A stretch of 64,000 bases of DNA, taken from NCBI GenBank assembly GCA_033977485.1, contig CM066994.1, forward strand, positions 117,142,458-117,206,457. The letters run 5' to 3'. Numbering within the stretch: the first letter of the stretch is position 1; each line of letters opens with the position of its first letter. A model generated the notes under the pieces. The model saw only the letters and a list, made by a program, of their open reading frames with translations, did not search any database and was not told the origin of the DNA. The translations under genes and the position numbers were made by a program. This stretch comes from Hydrangea macrophylla (lineage: Eukaryota; Streptophyta; Magnoliopsida; Cornales; Hydrangeaceae). Positions 21,721 to 33,655 of this stretch are shown here, in pieces.

Positions 21721-23246
21721 GTGTTTGTCGAGAGAAAAGAGTCGGTAAGATGAGATGGTGCATTGTTTTCATATACGGTCACATATATGTGAATTATAAT
21801 TTTTAAATGATATTGTGGTTGTTTTCTAAAATGAACTCTTTACTTTAATGTAACTTGTTGATTTAAATGGGAATTGGAAAATGGTAAATGAGTATGTTTT
21901 ACATTCAAAGTTATGTTTTTAATACTTACTAGCTTCTTGAAGCTGACGGCGTTGATGCGCTCTAGACATTCGTGTTCAGGCTTTTCAGGTTATGACTATG
22001 CTGGGCCCTATGACTACGCTAACTGAGAACGGCTGCTTTTGGAATATAAAATTGTTATCAATAATCTATGCTTTAATTTATGAACTGTTTTGTAATAAGA
22101 ATGACTGTAATAGATGTTAAGTTATGCTTTTGATTTAAGGCGGTTTGTGCCTTTAGAGACCCCGTACTGTAATAACTATTAAGTTAGAAAAACATTGTAA
22201 GCCTTGATTGCTCTGCTATGATTATTATGTTTTTGTTGTTGACGTTTGGGACGGAATCAATCCTTCAAACTGTCACGACCAACAGGTCCATAAAGGAAAT
22301 TAAACGATTTCCATATTTATGCTACGTCGGGGCGTGACACCAACCCCCCAAATACCGATCGGGAAGGTGTAATGGCTCGTATCTAGAATTTGAAGAAACA
22401 GATAGACAGAATGGCCAAAGAGCTATGCCAGAAAGCTAATCAAGACCATGTCAATACTGAGACAGAGTCACCGTTCTCTAGCCTGATCACCAGGTTTGTC
22501 GTCCCACAAAAATTCAAGCAGCCTCGCCTGGATTCATACGACGGCTCGGGTATCCTGGTAGACCACGTCCGAACCTATAAGGCCTAGATGGCTCTCACCA
22601 CCAATGCTGACGAGCTATACTTCCAGGCCTTCCCCAATACTTTGAAAGGCCCGGCCGCCTAATGGTTCTACTCCTTGAGGCTCCGATCAATCCGCAGTTT
22701 CAAGAGACTCAATAAGCAGATCATCAACCAGTTCATCGGTATGCATGAACGGCTAAATCCTGACATGCAGTTACTGACAGTCAGATAAAGGAATAATGAG
22801 ACCCTCAAGGAATTCACCAACCGGCTTAATTAAGGGAAGCCTGGGATCTATGATCTTGATGAAACCATCGCTATTACAGCCTTCTGCTCAGGAGTTTAGC
22901 ACACCAAGTGTGCCACATCGTTCAACAGAAATTGACCGGCAACCTTGGTTGAACTCGCAGAGAGGGTTGGAAAATACATTGACACTAAGAGTTTCTAAAG
23001 ACCAAAGGCCCCAGACAAGAAAGCAACGAGTCTATAAGAAGTAAGCGGAAACGGGATCACCTCGAGAAGAACAACGCAAAAAAGCCCGATAGTTCTGGCA
23101 GTTCTTTCGGTTCACAGTGGTCTGAGTCTGGAAGCCCCAACCCGACCTTTAGTTCACAACGGTCTGAGTCCAGCAGCCCAGACCCAACCTCCAGTTTGCT
23201 GCAGTCAGGATCCAGTGATCCCGACTTTACCTCCAGCTCAGAGTAA

Positions 23247-24263
23247 TCAGGAGCCCGGTGATCCTAACCCGACCTTCGATCTTCATCAGTCTAGATGAGC
23301 CCAACCACAGTGGTACTTGCCCGATCATCGCATGAGGCTCCACAAACTGTCAGAGAGCTCTTGCAAAGACCTCGGGACCACACCTGAGGCACATTAAAAG
23401 ACCTCGGGGTCACATCCGAGGCACTAAAATGACCTCGGGCTCAACACCGAGGCAACCAAAGACCACTGTTACACAATTGGCAAAAGACCTCGAGGTCGCA
23501 CCCGAGGTGTGGGCTTCGCTTAGGCTCATAACCTGCAATAGGGGGAAAATCCCCCTAGGTGGCTGATGATGGCAAGCTTCAAAAGACCCTGTAACCACCC
23601 CACATTCCAGGTCGGTTACCTACAGTCATAGCCTCTACAGACCCCCGTCTTAGTAAAAGCTTGGGGGACAAGAAGGCACAATGAACTAAATAGGCAATCA
23701 CACCGGGTATTTACAGGCCTTGGGGTTAACTAAGTCAAACTCTTAGACAACCCAGGTGCCTACAATACTCATAGGCAATAACTCCACTTAGGTTCAAACC
23801 GACTATAGAGGTGACTAAAACCTCTTAGGTCGGCCCACGATAAAGGTGCAAAAAGGACCCTAAAGCAACATGCTTTAGGTCAGCTCTGCCAGTATGGTCA
23901 AGCTTTTCTCCCAACAGTCTTAACGAAGGCTGGCTGGGCGAAAGATAACCATCCTGGGGAGTTAACATAAAAGGACCCTAAAGCAATACGCTTTAGGTCG
24001 ACTTTTCCAACATGGTCAAATTCTTTTGGCCACAACATTGGCAAAGGTTTACAGGTAGAAGATAACCATCCTGGGAGCTAACTAAAACAAAAGACTCCGA
24101 ATTAGGCTAAGTCTCAACTCTTAGCCCATTCCCGAGCAATCTAAAAGACTCGGAAGTTCCAAGACAACTTTTCTGAGCACTCAGACAATGGCAAACGGCT
24201 TCAGACAGATTTCCAAACTTCCCTCGATATAGCATCAAGCCAACCTTGGAAATGGGGGGCAAC
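23247..24263 (+). other. Non-coding 3' region of element H
   Basis: Contains repeats of GACCTCGGG.CACACCCGAGGC-type words (about 23,370-23,510) that match, in reverse complement, the 48,256-48,396 region of element E. The AATCCCCCTAGGTGGCTGATGATGGC segment is also shared. It ends with PPT AATGGGGGGCAAC. No coding is seen. Confidence 0.65.
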
Positions 24264-24934
24264 TGATATGCCCAAACATGGCTCTACTTTGTGATCGAGC
24301 GATTCTATTCAATGACCGGCCCCTATCCCGACCAGGTTATGCTACATAGCAGTATCCCGAGCAGTCTAGACTACTCGAGGCATCCCGAGCGGTATATTCC
24401 TGAAACCCGACCAACAGATCTGGAAGACCACGCAGGCATAGCACATCGTAGGGATAGCTCACCCAGGCCCCGAGGCGTGATCCAGAATATTCCAGATAGT
24501 TTTCTACTTGAGTTAGGAGACTAATGGAAAGTACAAATTGTTTCCTAATACAATTAGGAAACCCACTTGATTTGTGTCAATCACATCCTAATTGGATTAT
24601 ATTACCTAATCTAATTCGTTTTCTTGTATGAGTAGGTTTCTTGCATCTATAAAAGAGACCTCTCACCCCATAGAAAAGGATCAACTTTTTAGTCTATACA
24701 GCACCCCTGTAGTAGTCATCATCACACCTGGCCGACCTACGGTAGCTCCAAACTATTGTTGGTTCACCACAGGTCCCCGGTTTTTTACAATGTAGTAAAC
24801 GTGCTCAGACACACACGTGGACGTAGGTTCCTTCATTAACAGGGCCGAACCATATACAAAAAACCAGTCTCTCACTGTCTCTCTCTCTCTCTTCAACTCC
24901 TCTACTTTACCTTGACCAAATTTTGGCATCATCA
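24264..24934 (+). repeat. 3' LTR of element H
   Basis: 671 bp, TGATATGCCC...GGCATCATCA, directly after the PPT and followed by TSD GAGAT. It differs from the 5' LTR at scattered positions and in the CT run. Confidence 0.9.
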
Positions 24935-25869
24935 GAGATTATAATCACTTGGAATATCCACTTCAAATTCATTATCAAGAACTTCCAAAATGGTTTGCAA
25001 AACATGGTTTTATTTGGAAACTAAACTCAAGAATCCATGGAAGTATGATACATAAGATGATAGAGGATACATGATATGATACAATATGCTAAGAGTGGTA
25101 GAGAATATGTTCATGGGATGTGGGTTCATCAAAAAGTGGCATGCTGTGAACAATGTCCAGACTGTATGCATCACTTTATAAAATCATAATGGGAGGTCAA
25201 ACATGCCTAGGAAAATTTGGAAACAATCAGAGAGTCTCCTTAGTGTATCTAGAATACACAGACAAAGACAAACTTCAATAGCTATCACAAATTAAAAGAA
25301 AAAAAATTAGAATGCACAAATGACTCAGAAACAAAAGCTGCACTGTTGAATGATTTTGTATGATTTCTTATAAATAGAAAATCAACTCTTATGATGATCA
25401 AAAGATACAGAGAGTTTCATAACACATTGAAGTTCAAATAAAAAATAGAAAATGCCATGTTATGTGGTGAAATCATCTGAAAACAAGTGCAAGAAGTCAG
25501 ACTACAATCTGTGAGAGAAAAGACAGATTATTGACATAAAATTTAAAAATCCGAAAATGGTACTTTCACATCTCTATAATTAATGAAAAAAATTGGGGAC
25601 AAACTATGATGTATGAGGGAGATTTTTCAAGTGATTTCAGCATCATAGCTCAAGTATTTAATTCAAAACAAAGTTTTGAACCTGAACAGCTCACTGTTTT
25701 AGATCATTCTTGAAGAAAATGTATTTGGGTTTTGGAATGGAGTTTGAGTTCTTGATTGGCTATTTTAAAATAGAAGTTCAAAGCATGAACTTAAACACTT
25801 GAGATAACTATGTGACCACTTAATTAGAACATCCTCTTAACACTAGAAACGTCAAGAATTTGGAAGAAG

Positions 25870-26045
25870 AAAAAGGGGTTAAGAAGAGATGACAAAATGT
25901 AATCAAAGAAAGTGTAAAATAGAAATGGGGATTGAGAAGAGATAACAAAATGTAATAAAAAATTTATAAAATAGAAATGAGGATTGAGAATAGATGACAA
26001 TAATGTAAACAAGAAAGAAAATAGAAATGAGATTAAGAAGGAGAA
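25870..26045 (+). repeat. Short tandem repeat in C1
   Basis: About three units of roughly 55 bp with the core AAAATAGAAATGAGGATTGA and GAGATGACAA. Confidence 0.6.
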
Positions 26046-27387
26046 TGATGATGATAATAACAATAGCTTTCAAGAACAAGAATGGAACTCTAGCAAGGTA
26101 TTCCTCTCATATATGTGTGTATATAGACATAGAGCTCATTCATTAACTCTCTAATGCTCAAGAAGATGGTGAAGGAAATGTTTGGATGATTGAAGTTTTG
26201 ATAGCAAACTCAAGTAAAAACTCACTTTGATTGAAAAAATAGAAGAAGAAGACTACTTATTCTCTTTCACTCTCTATAATTTTCTAGAGTTTCTTCCTAA
26301 ACTCTCTCTAAGCTTCTTAGTCTTCTCTTAAATGGAACTAAATGGGCTTCTTTTATAAGCAAAGGAGGGGTGGTAAATGAGATTTTTGAAAGTTCAAAAT
26401 GGTCTCCTATTGGTCCAAAATAAGCTGGGAACCAAAAATACGTCGTTTTGAATTCTAATATTTATGAAAAGCTCCCCAAAACAAAATTACAAAAATAGAC
26501 TTTCTGGTGGAGAGTGCCGCGATGGCACTGGGCCTGTGCCGCAGTGGCACTACTCCACTGACGATCCAAAAATTCCATTTAGGGCCCCAGAGGTTCCGGT
26601 ATTCACAAAAATGCCCTATTTCGTCCGAAATTCACAAAAAATACGTACGAACTCCAAACTGAGCTTGTGATATACCATTGGAAAGGTAGTGGAGTTTACG
26701 TTATATAGAAAAACATAGTTTGGAGATAGGTCACTTTGAAAAGTTTTGCAGTATTCGCGATAAAAGCCGATTTGATCGCTTTTTTTACTTTCTGAAATTC
26801 ATAATAAATCCGTTTTAAATCCAGAAATTATGTGCGATATACCATTGGAAAACTATTGACCTCTAGTATCCATAAAAAAATGTTTGAAAAATGAAATAGT
26901 GCTCCGGTCTCCAGGTCAACTTTTGGGTCAAACCGGTCAAACTAGGAACCTCTAGGAAGTTCTGGGAACTTCTGGGAGCTCCCAGGGGCTGACATTTTTG
27001 TTCGACTTTCTTTTAAAATTTGTTTTAGTACTTTTCACATTATCTAGAATGATCTCAGAACTTTCGGGCGAATTCAAATGATTACGGTCAAACCGGTCTA
27101 CGGTAACTTTCCGAGACTTCCAAAGGTTGAAATTTTTATCCGATTTTGTTTTAAAACTCATTTTATTACTTTCATCACGACGTAGTGTGTTTCCAAAACT
27201 TTTGGTCCAAATTTGGGAATGTTTGGGCTTTCAGAGGGTTTTTGGTCATTTTCACTGATTCTTGAGCTTTTCGAGAGATGGAGGTGATTTCCAAGAGTCT
27301 TTTTGCGCGTTTTTTCAATCATCAAGGACTACCATGCTAGAGAACTCCTAAATCTGTTAGCCGACAAAATGGAGTGTCTACATATAT

Positions 27388-27679
27388 AGGGATAAATATG
27401 TCCATAAAATGGCTGATAAAATGGGTCTAGGGACCTCTTACTACACACGTTTGGGGGGTGAGGATATATTGCTACATTAAGAAAGGGGAGAGTCCCAATT
27501 GATGCATGGCTAGGTTAGGTAGGGACTTATCACTAAATTTCGATAAAAAATTTTTTTGAATTTAAAATAATTATAAAATGAAAAAATATGTGAAAAATAA
27601 ATAAATAAACATAAAAATGTAGTATATTTGAATTATCAATTAAAGTATTTATGAAATTAATGGTTAATTAATAGTTAGT
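27388..27679. other. AT-rich spacer
   Basis: Between C1 and element G. No gene or repeat structure recognised. Confidence 0.5.
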
Positions 27680-27684
27680 AATGT

Positions 27685-29525
27685 TGTCACACCCCAACCC
27701 GCCCTAGCAGGCTAGGACACGTGTAACAAAGAAGTTACCCAAAACAAAACACCCCTTATTAGCCATAAAATAAGAGTTAAACATAGGAAAATGGATTTAT
27801 TAGATTAAACCGGGCCAAAGGTAAAATTGTCATTAATAAAATATATTCAAATTTTATATCAAAAGATAGCCCTTTGAGTCTCGATTCCAACGCAAAAAAC
27901 GGCGCGCGAATCCGAATTTTCTAGAAAGAGTTATGTCTGTTTTCGTAAAAGTCAACATGCTAAAAATTAGACCTGCGGATTTTTCACATCAAATTTCTAT
28001 ACCAATTCCCAACCCAAATGAGTACGCCCACAAACAACGTATTAAAATATACAACAAAAGAAACATACTCTCATGTTGTCCAGAACCCCGTGATTCAACG
28101 TTTCTCACTGTGATGTTTATCTGAACCTGCGTGGTTATTAGCCACAAAATCGAATAAGCTTTCACTCAGTGAGTACGTGGTAGTGTGGTACTAATCATGC
28201 AATTAGAGTATTTAATGAATCATAACACCAATTAAACATCACAACCATAAATGGTCGCAGGCGTGTCAAGTGACCAATCACCATCGTTCTGGACCCCTGA
28301 TTCTGGGCCATTCTCACTTTTTCCGTCTCATATAGCTAAATCACACTCATTCATTTGTGACCGTAGTCAATTCGTTCATGTGGTCGTCACCACTATCCCC
28401 TTTTCTCTGAGGATTTCAACATCTCTCTGTCCCTTATATATGGGCTAACTAATGGTGATTATCACTTGAAACCCTTTAACCCAAATAAGCACATAGCAGC
28501 TCAACAAGTCAACATGGCAATTTCAACATTTTAGACATGTTAAATACAAGCTAATCACATGCTTTTCTACTTAACCAATAATTAAACATTAAAAAGTATT
28601 TAATAACAAATAAATAATATTAAATATCCAATTTTGGGATTAGGACACTCACCTCACAAATAGGTCCAAATAAAGTCTAGAAATCTCAAATTTTTTTGCA
28701 AAACCAGCTCTAGTTGTTCCCAATGATATCCCTATATATATATATACCACATATATGTATCACCCCTTAAAATGGGTAGCGGAAAAACGTTACAAAAACG
28801 GAAAATAAATTGTACCATAAGGTTAGGCTTACCCCCCCGAGTTCAAAAATGACTTCCGTTTTGGGAACGGACGTCATACAGTGAAGAAATGACGTTGCGA
28901 AGTCGAACGAAACCTCAGCCCTTTCTCTCTGTATCTCTATTCTCTTCTTTGGTTTTTTTTTTTTTCATTCTTTTTGGTCTGATGAGTGAGGACCATCCGA
29001 TAATATACATATATATAATATTATATTGAGTCCAAAGCTTCCAAGGGAAGCTTGGGCTTTTCATGATGAACTCCCCTCAAGTTTGGTTATTTATTATGAG
29101 ACCCTCAACTAATTATATTAACTACCAAATATTTAAATGGGTTCAAGTCTATGTCACGTATGGGTCCTAAATTTGGTCCAAAATATTTTATGAAGTTGCT
29201 AATTAACCTACTAGTTATGAATCATATTCCTATTCGCTCTCACATGGGTACCCAAACTAGTACCATAAAGGGTCACAATTAACAATAAAATATTAAAACC
29301 ACTTTAACAAATATTCATTTAATCATATAAATGCAACTAAATGGAATTTATTTAATCTAGACCTCCCTTGGCTCCCACTTCATATCTATCAAATTGTGCT
29401 CTCTATCAAGCACTTATCACATCGGGGTGACTGAAACTCACCCAAATCATCACATGCAATTAATTATATTAATTAATGCATGCAAAAATAATTGTTACTA
29501 CCTTTTTCCGGGTACGGGTATTACA
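27685..29525 (-). repeat. Element G LTR (3' in element sense)
   Basis: 1841 bp. Aligns end to end with 33,656-35,484, with scattered substitutions and small indels, a few percent by eye. Confidence 0.9.
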
Positions 29526-32500
29526 TCTCTCCCTCCCTTTTAGGAAGTTTGTCCCCAAACTTTTCCTTGTCTCAAGTAAACTCACGGTTCAACTCTGACC
29601 TTCAACACTGTACACGCAATTTAGAATGCATTGCGCCCATTGGTTAATACCACTACAATCTCAATTGGTAGTCTACTGATTCCCATTCTCTTTAACATTT
29701 TCAAATGATCCCATCGAATCACTTAGTTCTGTAAACTATACCATTCTCTGATGATAACACATTTAGAATATTTCTGTCCCCGTAGTAGACATTTCTATCA
29801 ACTTCCTGAAAACAAAATTCACTTACATATGATGTATTCTCAACTTATCGTTGATTTGTCAAAAATTATCAACTTGTGGAAGGCACTCTTCCATAAACCA
29901 TTACCTCGTACGAACTCCTAAAACATCAGTACAAGTCAAACATACCACTTTATAATGATAGACATCAGTAATCACAATTCTCTTCCACATGCAAATTAAT
30001 TAACCCCAGCAAATCTGTATTCTCAATCATCAACAGAGTTGAATTCGATTACATGTCTCAATCATTCACTTGTCAATATATCTAATCTCTGATGACTTTG
30101 ACTATCTAGTCATAAAGTTTATTACGATAACTATTCATTTCGACTTGGACATTAACATCATTGACAATAACCCACAACTTTTTGATATTTCTGTCTTCAT
30201 TTTCTATTAAACCACACATCTTCAGTATGTTTCACAATTCTCATCTGGTGATACCCGAATTCCAAATATATTCTCAGGAGCTTTTATTCCCTACAATCGA
30301 TTAACGAGTTATCATGTATAATAAAATACAAGTAGCGTGGTCTCATCTCTGCCTATCAACATATTCTTCCACAATCCCGTTATGAGTTTCAATATATCTT
30401 CTAAAATCCATTCCTTGAGCTATCTGCATTCAAAACATATAATAGACTTCTAGATTTCAACACATCTTACTGCAGAATGATACCCAATCGCTTCCCTTTC
30501 AGTAGTCCATCAGTAATTTGTCTTTCCCTCTTTTTAAATAAACAAAAACCCAAACATATCTGTAAGTCAACTTCCCTGTGACACAATAGCATTGGTTGAT
30601 TCAAATTACTCCTTACTCACTCATACTTGCCAAAAATACTGACAATAGGTGCACCAACTCAGCAATTCTTTGATATTCTGTCTCTATACTTGATTAACTC
30701 AACAGTTAAGCACATAGTTAACAATTTATCATCTGTAGATAATCTTCTCAATAATTCAACTTTAACTTCTACTGGTAATATCCAGACTTCCAGCTAAATA
30801 TCAACAACTTATATCCCTGTAGCTGATTATCAAATCATTGTAAAGAACAAAATACAATCACAATCTTTACCCTGAATCAATTTCATTCGAAATACCTACT
30901 TAACTTACTGTAAAGCAGAAATTTGATCATTCCCCTTTCAAGTAATTTCATCAGAAATTTCTTTCTCCAAAAAGCACAAAAGAAAATGGATCCCTGAGTC
31001 AATTCCATCTATTCTGATGCAAATAGAATCACTTGTACCTATATTTCTGTTGTTATCATTTCTTGTCTAGTTGTCTCAGAAAATTTCAATTTCTATCAAG
31101 TCTCTATTTCAACGCAATCATTTTTCCGGGTAATCAATACACATACAAAATTCTTCTGTCAATCTCTAACTCAAAACACTAATAGTCATTTTGGCTTTGC
31201 CTGAATAACGTTAATTATCAAACTAAAGCTTAGTATGAGTGTCAACTGTCTTCTGTACAATATATTCAATTCTTGCCATGTAATCAAGTATTTCAAATCT
31301 CTGCAATTTATATAAGCTTCATGCCTGTAAACTAACACTGCCAAATATGCAATACAGAAGTAATCTCTCAGATTTCAAATCTTGTGTCTAATGATTTGCC
31401 TCGTAAAGTTCCCATTTTCCCGTGAAGTACAAGCAGTTATCATATCAACATTCAACTCAATCTGAATTCAAAGTTTCATCTGAATCAACAAATGTTCAAG
31501 TGTAGAACAACCAATCAAATCCATGTCTTCATGAATCAATTATTTAGTTACTCAGAACTCTTTTATGTGATCAATATAAATCCACAAGGTTCCTGTATAA
31601 ATAACCAAATCTATGGTGCAGTTATGATGGTTATCACTCTCTTAGGGTTTCAACTGTTATAGAAAATTTCTTCATTCTTCTCCAATCAAAACTCAAATCT
31701 TCAACATTTCTCTTTTTTTTTTTTCCTATCTATAACAGATTCTCAATACTAGTAAAACAATTCATATATCAGCATCATTACAATTTAGATCTTCAGCATA
31801 GTTCTCACAAATTTTCTTCACATCATGTGTCCTTCGAAACTATATATACACCAATGCTGAATAATAAAATCATCACTAATATCGTCACATATTCATAAGT
31901 TTATAAAATTCAACGAGTGTTGTGGTTACCCCAATTATCTTCACAAATATTCACATTTTCAGTACAGGGCCTTCAACAAATCTTAACAATGTCTTCACTC
32001 GGTTATTCTGTTACTCGTACCCAAATCTCAACTTCATATTAGGAAACACATGTACGTACTGATGAGACTAGGAAATGAATCATTTAGCCATTGCTCATAT
32101 ACTGCTTCTTAACTTATAATTTCAATCACCTTCAGCTGATTCTGATTACTCTGTCTTTCTTCTTGTAGTAACACCTATAATCTCCACAATATTATGCTTG
32201 GATGAACAAATCTCTTATCAAATAAAATTCATGTCCTGCATCTTCTTCATTTTAACTCTATAAGTCCATTAGATACGGAACCCCGAATATTAGTTATATT
32301 TATAATATTTTGCTGATAGTAATTCTACCTTCTTCCAATCAAATTATTTAATCAGTCTTCAAATGGCATATCAAGCATTCATTTACTGCCCAAATATTTC
32401 CAAACGTCAATTCAATGTCTTCTCATAATTTAAATAAATCCAATTCTTGATAATTCTTTTTCATTAACCAGCGAAGTTCACTATTGTCATTATACTGAGT

Positions 32501-32866
32501 AATAATACTTCGTTAACTGCCTTGAAAATAGAACCCCCATTTTGTTTAATTTCTGACGGTTATGCAACCAACTAAACATATTCAACTGGTAGTCTGCTCA
32601 TACCCTATAATATACCATAATAGAAATACCGTACCATCTATTAACATTCTTGTACTACCCTCACATCATATACTACCGATGTTCCAGAATCAAACATGAT
32701 AGCCCTCGATAAGTCATTACCAACTAAGATCCCCTATTCATATATCTGACCAGTTAATAGCTTCCATAATGCAATAAATACACAACTCTTCTTAGAATCA
32801 GAAACACGTACATAGATCATAATTAAACAAATAAATGAATAAATAAATGATTAAATAATTTTACCT
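29526..32866 (-). other. Non-coding interior of element G
   Basis: 3.3 kb of AT-rich DNA that is poor in G on the + strand. There is no long open frame and no visible RT, integrase or protease motif on either strand. The first bases are the PPT (minus GAGGGAGAGA) and a GGGGACAAACTTCC motif usual between gypsy pol and the 3' LTR. Confidence 0.6.
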
Positions 32867-33220
32867 TTATCTGGTGTCTGTGGTATCCCAAGTATAAATT
32901 GGCGTTGTTCTTTCCCTTTTTGGCGATTGAGTAAATCTTGAAGAAGTGTTAGATGTCGAAGCATTTGGATTCCCTTGTCTTTTAGTAAAACAATCTCGCA
33001 TTTGGTTACCCTGTTGCCCACATCTAAAACAATTACCCTGGAACCCCAAACCCTTGGTTTGACAATTTCCCGCGATATGCCCAAATTGCCTACAAACATA
33101 GCAGATCATAGCATTATACCATACACCCCGGTGTCGTTTCTCACATATCGGACAATACGACTTCTTTTCTCTAGGAATACCACTTGTTGATGAAGTACCC
33201 TCATTTACTCTTTCCAACAT
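32867..33220 (-). pseudogene. Gag zinc-knuckle fragment of element G
   Basis: 117-codon frame with three knuckle-like units. CPICEKRHRGVW has lost its last Cys. CYVCRQFGHIAGNC is an intact CX2CX4HX4C. In CFRCGQQGNQMRDC the His is replaced by Asn. A Ser/Thr-rich tail follows. The N-terminal capsid part is missing, since only about 420 bp separate it from the PBS. Only a remnant of the nucleocapsid region remains. Confidence 0.75.
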
Positions 33221-33638
33221 ACCTTGACTTTTTCCTTGGACTTTTCCCTAATCTCTTACCTTTTTTATATTGACTGAACTTTCTCATAAACTCTTCTGTG
33301 GTCAATGGTTTTGTTCTTACCTCTGGGTTCAGATTTCCATGCCCCCTTCCACTGATGCTGTACTAATTCTACTATTCTCATTATTATTCCTACAACCCTT
33401 CTCATTCAATCCACCACTATCAATAATATTTGTCTCTTCTCCGAATCCATTGCTACCAGACAATTAAGACTGGCAACCAATAACCTTAATGCTTACCATG
33501 CATACTATGTTATGAACATTATAAGTATGCTAAATAATATTTCAAGCATGCTAAAATAAACGTGTATGCATGATCGTGTAACTACGTGTTGTGTGCACAC
33601 TCACGCATCGTCGCTCGTCCCCAAGGCTCTAACCTATT

Positions 33639-33650
33639 GCTCTAATACCA
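33639..33650 (-). other. Primer-binding site of element G
   Basis: Minus-strand TGGTATTAGAGC just inside the 5' LTR; one base from the initiator tRNA-Met type TGGTATCAGAGC. Confidence 0.8.
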
Positions 33651-33655
33651 AAAAT

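Larger units (their letters stand above)
19415..22339 (+). mobile_element. Solo LTR D1
   Basis: Starts TGTAACCTGC and ends GGGCGTGACA, with TSD CCAAC (19,410-19,414 and 22,340-22,344). The TATA box is TCTATATAAC (about 20,093). It has no internal domain and no partner LTR. The same family recurs as D2 (58,691-61,434, opposite orientation). Inside are a GT microsatellite (19,974-20,006), a GC-rich tandem array and a ladder of 'GGACATTCCCTGGCACCC'-type repeats. Confidence 0.85.
18941..23246 (+). pseudogene. gag: Decayed gag of element H, split by solo LTR D1
   Basis: The first part (18,941-19,409) starts ATGCCACCGAAGAAG, hits TAG at codon 12, and shows a Gln-rich coiled-coil region and an Arg-rich RQRARANPSR stretch. 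The second part (22,345-23,246) has the gag core (FVVPQKFKQPRLDSYDGSG; FPNTLKGPAA then a stop then WFYSL; AFCSGV), interrupted by stops and shifts. It ends in a Ser-rich tail with S-P-D-P-T repeats and a TAA at 23,244-23,246. Element E gag continues into a CHHC zinc knuckle at this point, so the H tail is a replacement. It is structural in origin and cannot be translated now. Confidence 0.8.
18156..24934 (+). mobile_element. Element H: gag-only, non-autonomous LTR retrotransposon (TR-GAG-like)
   Basis: TSD GAGAT (18,151-18,155 and 24,935-24,939). 5' LTR 18,156-18,879, PBS region GGTTGGCGCCGTTTGTGGG directly after it, decayed gag, non-coding 3' region, PPT AATGGGGGGCAAC, 3' LTR 24,264-24,934. 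No protease, RT, RNase H or integrase is present. Without the nested D1 LTR it is about 3.85 kb. LTR ends (TGAT...CATCA), PBS, gag and the 3' tandem-repeat segment match element E, so H is likely a derivative of that family mobilised in trans. Confidence 0.88.
16552..27382 (-). mobile_element. Solo LTR C1 (Ty3/gypsy-like), interrupted by element H
   Basis: The ends are TGTGGACACG and GTGTCTACA, flanked by TSD TATAT (16,547-16,551 and 27,383-27,387). In minus sense it begins TGTAGACACTCC and ends TGTCCACA, matching C2 at 43,499-46,607. Without the H insertion it is about 4.05 kb. A minus-strand TATA (CTTATAAAAG, near 26,350) lies in the expected place. No second LTR or internal domain is seen, so I call it a solo LTR. 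It is about 0.9 kb longer than C2, apparently because the CACATTGAAGTTCAA-type segment is present twice (around 17.6-18.1 and 25.2-25.8 kb). Confidence 0.8.
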
